A DNA stretch of 64,000 nucleotides, from NCBI GenBank assembly GCA_024707255.1, contig JANQAC010000001.1, positions 1,426,001 through 1,490,000 on the forward strand, read 5' to 3'. Under the pieces are notes generated by a model. That model saw nothing but the letters and a program-made list of their open reading frames with translations, ran no database searches and was not told where the DNA came from. The DNA comes from Asticcacaulis sp. (lineage in GTDB: Bacteria > Pseudomonadota > Alphaproteobacteria > Caulobacterales > Caulobacteraceae). Shown here piece by piece: positions 56,969 to 64,000 of this stretch (positions are counted from its first letter, which is position 1; each line of letters begins with the position of its first letter). The translations under genes were made by a program, and so were the position numbers.

Positions 56969-58080
56969 CCGACGCCCTGCTCGTTCTCAATGCCGGCTCC
57001 TCCAGCCTGAAATTCCGCCTGTTCGGCCTGACCCCGGACCTGCCGGTGATCGCCGGCGGCAAGGTCAGCGATATCGGCGGCCGGCCGGTCTTTCAGGCGG
57101 CAGGCACCGGCGAAGCCCCCCGCGATCTGCCCCCGCACACTGATGCCGGCGAGGCCCTGGCCTTCGTGCTGAACTGGCTGAAGCAGACGGTCGGACAGGT
57201 ACGCTTGCGCGCCTGCGCCCACCGGATCGTGCATGGCGGGCCGGATTTCATCCACGCCACCGAACTGGACCGTGCGGCGGTCGATGACCTGCGCCAGTTC
57301 AACAGTCTGGCGCCGCAGCATCAGGCGCATAACCTGGCCGCCATAGAGGCCCTATGGGCGCAGGATCCGCGCCTGCGCCAATTCGGCTGTTTCGATACCG
57401 CCTTTCACGCCCATATCGACCCGCTGCACCGCCAGTTCGCCCTGCCGAAAAGCCTGCGCGACAGGGGTATTCGGCGCTATGGCTTCCATGGCCTCTCCTA
57501 TGCCTGGATCGCACACCGCCTGGCCTGCGATCATTCGGCGCTGGCGAAAGGCCGGGTGGTCGCCGCCCACCTGGGCAACGGGGCCAGCCTGTGCGCCCTG
57601 AAAAATGGCCGCAGCATCGATACCACCATGGGCCTGACGGCACTCGACGGCCTGCCGATGGGCACGCGTTGCGGCGCCCTCGACCCCGGCGCGGTGTTAT
57701 ACATGCAGCAGGCGCTCGGCATGACGCCAGAGGCCATCAGCGATGTGCTCTACATGCAATCCGGCCTGCTTGGTCTGTCGGGCGTCAGCAATGATGTCAA
57801 AGCCCTGCTCGAAAGTCCGTTGCCCGCCGCGGCCTTCGCGCTCGATTACTTCGCCCTGAAAACCGCCCAGCAGATCGCCGCCATGGCCACCAGCCTGGGC
57901 GGCCTCGATGGTCTCGTCTTTACCGGCGGCATCGGTGAAAACGCCGCGCCGGTGCGTGAAAAAATCCTCCACCATCTCGCCTTCCTGCCCCCGTTTGAAA
58001 CCCACATCATCGCCGCCAATGAGGAGCGCCAGATGGCGCTGGAAATCATGACGGCCTTTTATCAGGAGACTGTCTCATGA
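56965..58080 (+). CDS. ackA: Acetate kinase
   Basis: 371 residues of the ASKHA fold: LVLNAGSSSLKFRLFGL, HRIVHGGPDF, FDTAFHAHIDPLHRQFALP, RRYGFHGLSYAWIA, HLGNGASLCALKNGRSIDTTMGLTALDGLPMGTRCGALDPG and GGIGENAAPVRE. It makes ATP from acyl phosphate and, with the preceding enzyme, gives substrate-level ATP from acetyl-CoA. It overlaps both neighbours by four bases. Confidence 0.93.
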   Translation: MTDALLVLNAGSSSLKFRLFGLTPDLPVIAGGKVSDIGGRPVFQAAGTGEAPRDLPPHTDAGEALAFVLNWLKQTVGQVRLRACAHRIVHGGPDFIHATELDRAAVDDLRQFNSLAPQHQAHNLAAIEALWAQDPRLRQFGCFDTAFHAHIDPLHRQFALPKSLRDRGIRRYGFHGLSYAWIAHRLACDHSALAKGRVVAAHLGNGASLCALKNGRSIDTTMGLTALDGLPMGTRCGALDPGAVLYMQQALGMTPEAISDVLYMQSGLLGLSGVSNDVKALLESPLPAAAFALDYFALKTAQQIAAMATSLGGLDGLVFTGGIGENAAPVREKILHHLAFLPPFETHIIAANEERQMALEIMTAFYQETVS

Positions 58081-58835
58081 CCGACGCGCTCAAGGGTCTG
58101 GTTATCGGCATTGCCAACGAAGACTCCATCGCCTGGGCCTGCGCGAAGGCGTTTCACGACAAAGGCGCCCGCCTGATCGTGACCTGCCAGAACGACCAGA
58201 TGCGCGGCGCGGTCGAAGATCTGGCCGCCCAGATCGGTGCCGAACAGGTCCTGCCGCTGGATGTAACCGATGACGGCCAGATGGACGCCGTTTTTGCCGC
58301 CATTGCCGGCAAATGGGGTCGGCTCGATTTCCTGCTCCATTCCATCGCCTATGCCCCGCCGGCGGACCTGCTGGGCGAATTGGTAAATTCATCCAAAAGC
58401 GGATTCGCCACGGCCATGGATGTTTCCTGCCATTCGCTGATTCGTCTGGCGAAGCGGGCGCGGCCCCTGATGAAGAATGGCGGCTCAATCCTGACCATGA
58501 GCTATTACGGCGCGGAAAAGGTCATGCCGCATTACAACCTGATGGGCCCGGTCAAGGCGGCGCTGGAATCCAGCGTCCGTTACCTGGCCTGGGAACTGGG
58601 GCCCAGCGAGATCCGCGTCAATGCCCTTTCACCCGGACCGGTGCGCAGCCAGGTTTCACCGCATCCCGGCCGTTTCGATGAGATCATGCAGGAGGATGTA
58701 TTCCGCACGCCCCTGCATCGCGCCATTACCCTCGAACAGGTCGGCGATGTCGCCGCTTTCATGGTGTCGCCCCAGGCGTCAGGCATCAATGGCCAGGTCA
58801 TCCATGTCGATAATGGCTTTACGGCAATTGGTTAA
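58077..58835 (+). CDS. Enoyl-ACP reductase, FabI type
   Basis: 252 residues, short-chain dehydrogenase fold. FabI hallmarks are GLVIGIANEDSIAWACAKAFHDKGA, the Y-x6-K active site in YNLMGPVKAALE, and GIAN-type cofactor binding. Its position inside a PHA/acetate operon suggests a role in reducing enoyl-thioesters as an electron sink rather than the housekeeping FabI. It may accept CoA thioesters; not determinable here. Confidence 0.88.
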   Translation: MTDALKGLVIGIANEDSIAWACAKAFHDKGARLIVTCQNDQMRGAVEDLAAQIGAEQVLPLDVTDDGQMDAVFAAIAGKWGRLDFLLHSIAYAPPADLLGELVNSSKSGFATAMDVSCHSLIRLAKRARPLMKNGGSILTMSYYGAEKVMPHYNLMGPVKAALESSVRYLAWELGPSEIRVNALSPGPVRSQVSPHPGRFDEIMQEDVFRTPLHRAITLEQVGDVAAFMVSPQASGINGQVIHVDNGFTAIG

Positions 58836-58851
58836 TAAATAAAGGGCGGTT

Positions 58852-58865
58852 TTGATCGGGGTCAA
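58852..58865. promoter_or_regulatory. FNR/FixK-type box upstream of phasin
   Basis: TTGATCGGGGTCAA matches TTGAT-N4-(A/G)TCAA perfectly. It ends 69 bp before the phasin start. The same box type recurs at 60334 and 62878. Confidence 0.75.
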
Positions 58866-58934
58866 AACCCTTGGCCTGCCGCCATGCGATCATGCGCGCT
58901 CCCGGTTTCCTTACAGACAGCACAGGAGTTTTCC

Positions 58935-59429
58935 ATGCCCGCCGATACCATTGCCCCCGCCCCGCAGACATCCAACCGCGCCAGCCCAAAACCGGACGGC
59001 GCCGCATTCCGGCCGGATAGCGCCGCCAACCTTTCGGAAGAAGGTGCGGCGACCTTCACCCAGGCCAATGACAGCCTGAAGCGGATCGGCGGCGCCTATA
59101 TGGCCATCAGTTCCGACAATATGGCGGCCCTGACTGAAGCCGGCACGCAGGCCGGACGCCTGATGACCGACATGACCAAAAGCTATATCGATGCCCTCAG
59201 CTACGCGGCCGTCACCTATGCCGGCCTGGGGCGCGACTGCCTGACCTGCCGCACGCCGGCTGATGTCGTCGAGTTTCAGAAGAAGGCTATGGAAGGCTTC
59301 ACCGAGACCTATGAAGCCGTCAGCAAGGTCTACAGCAATCTGTTCGAGTCCTTTTCGACCGCCTTCGAACCCCTGATGGCGCGGTCGGCCGATGGCCCGG
59401 AGCGGATGTTCCGCGCCTTTGCGGACTGA
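58935..59429 (+). CDS. Phasin-family protein
   Basis: 164 residues. After a disordered Ala/Pro start, the rest is predicted helical with the phasin pattern (AYMAISSDNMAALTEAGTQAGRLMTDMTKSYIDALSYAAVTYAGLGRDCLTCRTPADVVEFQKKAMEGFTETYEAVSKVYSNLFES shows amphipathic repeats). Phasins coat PHA granules, which fits the upstream phaC. An AGGAG precedes the ATG. It has its own FNR-type box and terminator, so it can be expressed separately from the operon. Confidence 0.85.
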   Translation: MPADTIAPAPQTSNRASPKPDGAAFRPDSAANLSEEGAATFTQANDSLKRIGGAYMAISSDNMAALTEAGTQAGRLMTDMTKSYIDALSYAAVTYAGLGRDCLTCRTPADVVEFQKKAMEGFTETYEAVSKVYSNLFESFSTAFEPLMARSADGPERMFRAFAD

Positions 59430-59453
59430 AAAGCGCCCATAAAACGCAACAAA

Positions 59454-59486
59454 AAAAGCCGGATCGTTTATCCCGATCCGGCTTTT
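59454..59486. terminator. Bidirectional terminator after phasin
   Basis: AAAAGCCGGATCG and CGATCCGGCTTTT form a perfect stem between the converging phasin and GNAT-like genes. Confidence 0.92.
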
Positions 59487-59504
59487 ACCGTTTGATCCCA
59501 TCGC

Positions 59505-60041
59505 TTACAGCAGGCAGATCATCTGCTGCCGGTCCTCCCGGCTATGGCATCCGGTGTAGAGAAATCCGGCACCTGTAAGCCAGTCGGCCAGTTGCCGGTC
59601 GTTTTCGGCGTGATCCGCATGGATAACGAAGCAGATGTCATGCGCGCGCAGCCACTCCAGCAATCCGGCGATGGCCTCCGGCACATAGGGGGCGTGCAGG
59701 CCATCGCGCCGGCAGGCGATATCGAGATGAGGACCGTAGTAGCAGTCAAAATCAGGCGAGGCCGAGGTGGCATTCAGGTTTATGAAGCCCAAGGGATCGC
59801 CGCGACGGGTGAAAACGGCCCACATCCACCCCGTCTGCGCCGCCGCCTGGTCGTCGACGGGCCGGTAGACGCCCGGCAATGCACCCAGATCCTGCCCGGC
59901 CTGTATCAGTTCCATCTGGACGTTTTCAGTCTGAATGGAAAGGGGCAGCGGACGAAACGCATTGGCCTGAAAGCCATTGATTTCAGGCAGAACTTCAGGA
60001 CGCGGATAGCGGATATCAACGGAAGCAACGCGGGCATTCAT
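59505..60041 (-). CDS. GNAT-like acetyltransferase fold protein
   Basis: 178 residues. The segment GWMWAVFTRRGDPLGFINLNA, a central strand-loop, then APYVPEAIAGLLEWLRAHDICFVIHADHAENDRQLADWLTGAGFLYTG resembles the GNAT order (beta strands, acetyl-CoA-binding helix, late strand). The pyrophosphate-binding Q/RxxGxG/A loop is not clear, so substrate and even activity are uncertain. It follows the 63-residue cysteine protein on the same strand, downstream of an FNR-type box. Confidence 0.6.
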   Translation of the reverse strand: MNARVASVDIRYPRPEVLPEINGFQANAFRPLPLSIQTENVQMELIQAGQDLGALPGVYRPVDDQAAAQTGWMWAVFTRRGDPLGFINLNATSASPDFDCYYGPHLDIACRRDGLHAPYVPEAIAGLLEWLRAHDICFVIHADHAENDRQLADWLTGAGFLYTGCHSREDRQQMICLL

Positions 60042-60085
60042 TTTGGTCATTCCTTTCTGGGCTTTCCCTGGCGGACCGCCTCGTT

Positions 60086-60277
60086 TCAGTCGGTGGCGTG
60101 GTCGCAGATATATTGCTGGTCGGGCGTGAGTTCGCAGACTGGCTTCTTATGCGGTGCCGGGGGCTGGACATCTTCAACCGGCTTGTCACCGGCGTTTTTA
60201 CAGCTAACGGTCAATTCACAATCGACACCGCCGACTTCTCGTTCAAAAATCAAATGCTCGGGCTTGGTAATCGGCAC
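60086..60277 (-). CDS. Small four-cysteine protein downstream of an FNR-type box
   Basis: 63 residues starting with GTG behind a strong AGGAGG. Four cysteines lie in DCELTVSC and VCELTPDQQYIC, which could bind a metal or cluster. The middle is Pro-rich (VEDVQPPAPHKKP). No family recognised. The box at 60334-60347 lies 57 bp upstream, so it is likely induced with the rest of the island. Confidence 0.6.
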   Translation of the reverse strand: MPITKPEHLIFEREVGGVDCELTVSCKNAGDKPVEDVQPPAPHKKPVCELTPDQQYICDHATD

Positions 60278-60333
60278 GGTGTCCTCCTGTTCCGGTTGTT
60301 AAGATTTTGTACATCTTCCGAAGGGGCGCGCGT

Positions 60334-60347
60334 TTGATTACAGTCAA
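60334..60347. promoter_or_regulatory. FNR/FixK-type box between small-protein gene and Crp/Fnr gene
   Basis: TTGATTACAGTCAA is a full TTGAT-N4-GTCAA site. It lies 57 bp upstream of the minus-strand small gene and 136 bp upstream of the Crp/Fnr regulator, so it could serve either. Confidence 0.75.
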
Positions 60348-60483
60348 TTCGACAATCAGGCCCAGCCTTTGAAAAGCAAAGTTCCCGGAAAGCGAGAGAG
60401 TTCATTTTTCGCTGTTTAAGCGAACCCGGTTGGGTTAATATTGGACTGTATCAGGATCGGCCTGCAATCGACGAGGCGCGTAA

Positions 60484-61263
60484 ATGAGTAAGCAGATTGA
60501 CATGCTGAGAACTCTGCCGCTGTTCAGCGATCTGCCCGAAGACCAGGTTGGTCTGCTGGCGTCCCACAGCCATATCCGCAAATGCGAACGCGGCACCTTC
60601 CTGTTCCTGCACGGCGACGACATACGCAACTTCAAGATTCTCTGCCGGGGCACGGTGCAGATATTCCGCGAGACGCCGGACGGTCACGAAGTGACGAGTG
60701 ATATTCTCATCGCCGGCGACTGCATCAATGCCGAGGAAGTCATCGCCCTGCAAAAGACCCACCTGACCAGCGCCCGGATTGTGGATGACGCCCAGGTGCT
60801 GGAAGTGCCGATCAACTGGATGCGGGAACACCTGGCGGATTTCAACCGCCTGGCGCCGCGTTTGCTGCAGGGCCTTTCCGAGCGGCTGCATCAGGCGCAC
60901 ATGGAGGCCGAGCACCGGTCAACCATGTCGGCCACCCAGATGGTGGCCTGCTATCTTCAGGGTCTGTGCGTGCTTTACGAATTTGATCCGAAAGGGTTTG
61001 ATCTGCCCTATTCCAAGACCCTGATCGCCTCACGCCTGCGCATGGAGTTGGCGACCTTTTCGCGCACGCTCCAGAAGCTGAAAGACGTAGGCATTTCGGT
61101 GACCGGCAATCGCGTAATCTTCACCAGCCTCAACCAGGCGGGTCATTTTGTCTGCGATAACTGCTCGGTCTCCGAGGATTGCCCGACCCACAAGGCGCTG
61201 TCGCAGAGGGCTCAGCCGCAGACTGCTGATGCGCCCGCGCCTGTGCTCAAGATAACCAGCTAA
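60484..61263 (+). CDS. Crp/Fnr-family regulator with C-terminal cysteine motif
   Basis: 259 residues. Cyclic-nucleotide-like sensor domain at 10-120, dimer helix about 120-145, winged HTH about 155-215 (YSKTLIASRLRMELATFSRTLQKLKDVGISV). The FNR-type N-terminal Cys cluster is missing; instead VCDNCSVSEDCPTHK at 224-233 gives C-x2-C-x5-C. The recognition helix has ATFSR where FNR has ETISR, so the Glu that contacts TTGAT is replaced. It may sense O2, NO or redox and regulate the island. It overlaps the end of the converging nitroreductase gene by 17 bases. Confidence 0.82.
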   Translation: MSKQIDMLRTLPLFSDLPEDQVGLLASHSHIRKCERGTFLFLHGDDIRNFKILCRGTVQIFRETPDGHEVTSDILIAGDCINAEEVIALQKTHLTSARIVDDAQVLEVPINWMREHLADFNRLAPRLLQGLSERLHQAHMEAEHRSTMSATQMVACYLQGLCVLYEFDPKGFDLPYSKTLIASRLRMELATFSRTLQKLKDVGISVTGNRVIFTSLNQAGHFVCDNCSVSEDCPTHKALSQRAQPQTADAPAPVLKITS

Positions 61264-61882
61264 AAACTTCGGGCGGGAAACGGCTGACCGCCGACAATGG
61301 CCCTTCCGGCGTGCCGAGCACGATGGCGCAGACCGCCAACGCCGCCTTTGGTGCCTCCAGGCGAATCTTCCATTCCGGGCGGTTGAGCGCAGCGACCACG
61401 GGGGCGATCAGGCAGGTGCCCAGTCCCATGCCGCAGGCGGCCAGCATCACGTTTTCCGCCGCCATCCAGCATTCCGGCAGATGCCGTTCGTCGCCTGAGA
61501 GATCATAGATGACCATCAGCAGGCCGCCGCCGTGAAAGAAATCGAGATCATTAGACCCGGCCGGGTGAGGCAGCAACGCTTCGCCTTCGACGGCATTGTA
61601 GAGGCGCCCGGTCCATTCGGACAATTCGCCAAGGATCTGGCGGTCGCCAATGATCGAAAAGCCCAGCGCGGCCGTCTCTTTCGCCAGGGTGGGCGCCTGC
61701 ACGGCGGCGTACAGCAGGGCGTGGATCGCCGTTTCAGGCACCTTCGCGCCCGTAAACTGACGCACTGCGCGCCGACTGTAAATGGCATCCATGATCGTCA
61801 GGGTGCGGCGGCCTGGCGCGAAAGCCGGACGCGGCTCGCTATCATTGGCCGCTGACCGGTTTCCTTGTGATATCTCTGACAT
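61247..61882 (-). CDS. Nitroreductase-family flavoprotein
   Basis: About 211 residues of the FMN-dependent nitroreductase fold: MDAIYSRRAVRQFTGAKVPETAIHALLYAAVQAPT (FMN phosphate-binding start), AAENVMLAACGMGLGTCLIAPVV and LGTPEGPLSAVSRFPPEVF. Substrate unknown. It begins 20 bp after the first usp gene, so both are likely one operon under the box at 62878. Confidence 0.85.
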   Translation of the reverse strand: MSEISQGNRSAANDSEPRPAFAPGRRTLTIMDAIYSRRAVRQFTGAKVPETAIHALLYAAVQAPTLAKETAALGFSIIGDRQILGELSEWTGRLYNAVEGEALLPHPAGSNDLDFFHGGGLLMVIYDLSGDERHLPECWMAAENVMLAACGMGLGTCLIAPVVAALNRPEWKIRLEAPKAALAVCAIVLGTPEGPLSAVSRFPPEVFSWLS

Positions 61883-61902
61883 GAAATTCACCACAGTTGC
61901 CC

Positions 61903-62813
61903 TTAGTGCGATAACAGAAGAGGAATATGCGAATGTTGCAGCACATGCCGCGTCGCGCCGCCCAGCAGGGCTTCGCCGACATGCCCGCGGCCGTAGGCGC
62001 CCATCACCAGCAATCCGGCGCCCAGTCCGGCGCTCTTTTCCAGCAGCCGGCTGCCGACCCCGCCCTCATGCGGAATATGCAGGCATTCGGGGAATATGCC
62101 GTGGCTTTCCAGGTAGCCCATGACATCCGCCTGATGGCCCTGAGCCGGATATTTGCCGTCTTCCTCGGCCATGAGCACATAGACGTCCTTGGCCCGCAGC
62201 AGGAAGGGCAGGGCATCGCGCATGGCCCTGCCGGCGGAAAGGCTGCCGTCCCACGCCAGCGCCACCGTGTCGGGGAAGCCCGTATCGGCCAAGCCTGTAC
62301 CGGAAAGCACCGCGCCGGGGGTGCGCGGCAGCAGGAGGAGGGGGCGGCCCGTCTGGTAAAGACCGGCGCGGATCGTTTCCTGGTCGCCATCAGCTTGATT
62401 GTTGAAGCCGGCCACGATCAGGTCGACGGTCCGGCCTTCGGCATTCAGGCACTCGGCGGGGGAACCGATGCGCGTGCGGAACACCACCGCGTCTCGGCCT
62501 TTGGCACTTGGGGGAGGTCCTCGATCTCCGTGCCCAGGCCGTTTTTCTCCGCCCATTCGCGTGACAGGCGCAGCGCCTCGTCGTGCAGTTCGCGGGCATC
62601 CCGTTCCAGTACCTCCACCGCCGTGCCGCCGCCGTAGGCGGCAAAACCGTAGCCGCCGATCCCTAAAGTTTCAGCCGCCAGTATGGGCGGGGCGGCGATA
62701 TGCAGAATGCGCAGGCGGGCGCGGCATTCCTGGCGGATGGCGAAAGCCGTGCCCAGGGCATTCAGGTCATGGCGCTCGCCGCTGAATACACAGAGGATGG
62801 ATTTGATCGACAT
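61903..62813 (-). CDS. Universal stress protein, tandem-domain (frameshifted)
   Basis: Two UspA domains. The first begins MSIKSILCVFSGERHDLNALGTAFAI; the second has VALAWDGSLSAGRAMRDALPFL and ends with the nucleotide motif VMGAYGRGHVGEALLGGATRHVLQHSHIPLLLSH. A base is missing near 62487-62490, where DLPQVPKAE should run into AVVFRTRIGSPAECLNAEG. Correction gives 303 residues, equal to the divergent partner gene. UspA proteins aid survival in stasis and anoxia. Confidence 0.85.
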
Positions 62814-62877
62814 GGCGGGCCTCATTGAAAGCGATATGTATTTGATTCGACCATAGGGCGCGCCGGGGCCCTCTGCT

Positions 62878-62891
62878 TTGATCGCAGTCAA
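62878..62891. promoter_or_regulatory. FNR/FixK-type box between the divergent usp genes
   Basis: TTGATCGCAGTCAA matches the consensus fully. It is 58 bp upstream of the plus-strand usp and 64 bp upstream of the minus-strand usp, able to serve both. Confidence 0.8.
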
Positions 62892-62949
62892 ATACCGCGC
62901 GGGTCCGCGATCCTAGAGTTGTCAGGACATCCGATCAGGAGACTGCCTC

Positions 62950-63864
62950 ATGCCGATCAAATCCATCCTTTGCGTCTATGGCGGCGTACCGTTTGAACAG
63001 AACGCCCTCGATACCGCCCTGTCCCTGGCCGGTTTCTTTCAGGCCGAAGCCCGGTTCCTGCACATATCCGTGCCACTCAATGTCTATCCCGAGCTCTATG
63101 GCATCACGCTCTATGGCCAGGCGGTATCCGGAGATGTTGGCGTGCTCGACTCCATCGCCGAAGCCAACGAGGACCAGCGCAAGATCGCCCAGACGGCGGT
63201 CATCAGCGCCGCCAGGGCGCATGGTGTCTCATTCAGCCGCAAGGACTGCCTGGGCACGACGACCGGCGCCGCCATGGCCGTCTTCTGTCCGGTGACCGCC
63301 CGCCTGAAAGACTGCCTGCCACAGGCCGGAAGACTGGCCGACCTGATCGTCATCCCCCGTGAGCGGGCGAATGCGGTGACGGACCTTGAATCTGTGCTCT
63401 GCGGCCTGTTCGATACCGGCCGGCCGGTCTTGGTCGTTCCCTCCATCGATACGGCATCCGCTGTGCCAGCCGCAAAGAGCCCCTTTGTAACCGGAAAGGC
63501 AGCCATCGCCTGGGACGGCAGCCTGCCAGCGGCGCGCGCCCTCTATAATGCCCTGCCCTTCCTGCGCCGGGCGAAACAGATCGAGGTCATCTGTGTCCGC
63601 CACGCCCATGCCGACGCCGAGGCGGACTATCATGGCGACCTGTCGCACTGGCTGGACCTGCACGAACTGCCGGCCCATATCCACCACATTGACCACGAGG
63701 CGACCACCGTAGGCGCTGCCATCCTCGACCGGGCCGAGACCTTTGAAGCGGAATGGCTGGTCATGGGCGCCTATGGCCACAGCCATGTCGGGGAAATGAT
63801 CCTGGGCGGCGCCACCAACTATGTCCTGAAACACAGCCGAATGCCGCTCCTGCTGTCACACTGA
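62950..63864 (+). CDS. Universal stress protein, tandem-domain
   Basis: 304 residues, two UspA domains, paralogous to the divergent gene: MPIKSILCVYGGVPFEQNALDTALSLA, AAIAWDGSLPAARALYNALPFLRRAKQIEVICV and the ATP-binding-type end VMGAYGHSHVGEMILGGATNYVLKHSRMPLLLSH. It is controlled by the same intergenic FNR-type box, in the accessory island. Confidence 0.92.
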   Translation: MPIKSILCVYGGVPFEQNALDTALSLAGFFQAEARFLHISVPLNVYPELYGITLYGQAVSGDVGVLDSIAEANEDQRKIAQTAVISAARAHGVSFSRKDCLGTTTGAAMAVFCPVTARLKDCLPQAGRLADLIVIPRERANAVTDLESVLCGLFDTGRPVLVVPSIDTASAVPAAKSPFVTGKAAIAWDGSLPAARALYNALPFLRRAKQIEVICVRHAHADAEADYHGDLSHWLDLHELPAHIHHIDHEATTVGAAILDRAETFEAEWLVMGAYGHSHVGEMILGGATNYVLKHSRMPLLLSH

Positions 63865-63879
63865 GTTCAGAGCGCCTTG

Positions 63880-64000
63880 TCAGAGAGCCTGGCCGCCCAG
63901 GTTGCGCACCCGGGCCAGATGCCTTTCCCGCGTCGCCTGGCCCTGTTCGATCATACCGAGATAGGTGGCGCGCACCGGCTTGAAGCCGCAGAATGACAGC
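63880..64000 (-). CDS. Flavodoxin-like NAD(P)H oxidoreductase, C-terminal fragment
   Basis: Only the last 39 or so residues lie in the window. They read LSFCGFKPVRATYLGMIEQ and then a charged helix ending NLGGQAL and TGA. This resembles the end of flavodoxin-fold quinone or azo reductases. It points toward the usp gene and continues beyond the right edge. Confidence 0.5.
   Translation of the reverse strand, partial: LSFCGFKPVRATYLGMIEQGQATRERHLARVRNLGGQAL

Overview
The window looks like a chromosomal segment of an alphaproteobacterium of the Caulobacterales, possibly an Asticcacaulis-like genus. The grounds are the cell-cycle regulator GcrA, the order lnt / XRE regulator / metK / trmB / rimP-nusA-ylxR-infB / rbfA / truB / rpsO / pnp, high GC with strong codon bias, frequent TTG and GTG starts, and many GC-rich shadow frames on the opposite strand. 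I see no rRNA, tRNA, CRISPR array, transposase or phage module.

Layout. (1) 0-17.8 kb holds translation and RNA genes: the lnt tail, an XRE regulator, metK behind an ArsR/SahR-like palindrome, trmB, a cytochrome-b-like membrane protein, rimP-nusA-ylxR-infB with its own promoter and leader hairpin, purU, two small AT-rich membrane-protein genes, a DUF418 protein, rbfA, truB, rpsO and pnp. (2) 17.8-30 kb holds a possible conflict-associated small protein, a pentapeptide-repeat protein, a complete assimilatory sulfate-reduction operon (cysG, DUF2849, cysI, DUF934, cysH), a GFA protein, a truncated globin, apaG, dcd, an M1 aminopeptidase lipoprotein and an RhlE-type helicase with a structured leader. 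(3) 30-46.8 kb holds PilZ, a fused SerB-SerA enzyme, Hsp33, two tandem Tat-exported two-lobed aspartic-protease-like proteins, phoR-phoU-phoB, proB-proA, thrC, rtcB and thrB. (4) 47-54 kb holds cysK, a LysR regulator, ferredoxin-NADP reductase, gcrA with DnaA and CtrA-like sites, an alcohol dehydrogenase and three small HTH regulators that share an ATCAACC operator-like motif. (5) 54.2-64 kb is an accessory island: PHA synthase, phosphotransacetylase, acetate kinase, FabI, phasin, a GNAT-like protein, a 63-residue cysteine protein, a Crp/Fnr regulator, a nitroreductase, two universal stress proteins and a flavodoxin-like oxidoreductase (cut by the window end).

The last island is the strongest candidate for a coherent system. 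Three TTGAT-N4-GTCAA boxes sit in front of the phasin, the small-protein operon and the divergent usp pair. This suggests an oxygen-controlled programme combining substrate-level ATP (Pta-AckA), reductant and carbon storage (FabI, PhaC, phasin) and stress proteins. Its Crp/Fnr regulator has a C-terminal C-x2-C-x5-C motif, the spacing that E. coli FNR carries at its N-terminus.

Caution on sequence quality: eleven conserved genes (metK, nusA, ylxR, infB, pnp, cysG, the aminopeptidase, phoR twice, rtcB, lysR, usp) are broken by small indels, mostly at homopolymers. Several are essential, and repairing each gives a protein of family length, so I treat these as probable sequence errors and annotate the genes across the breaks.
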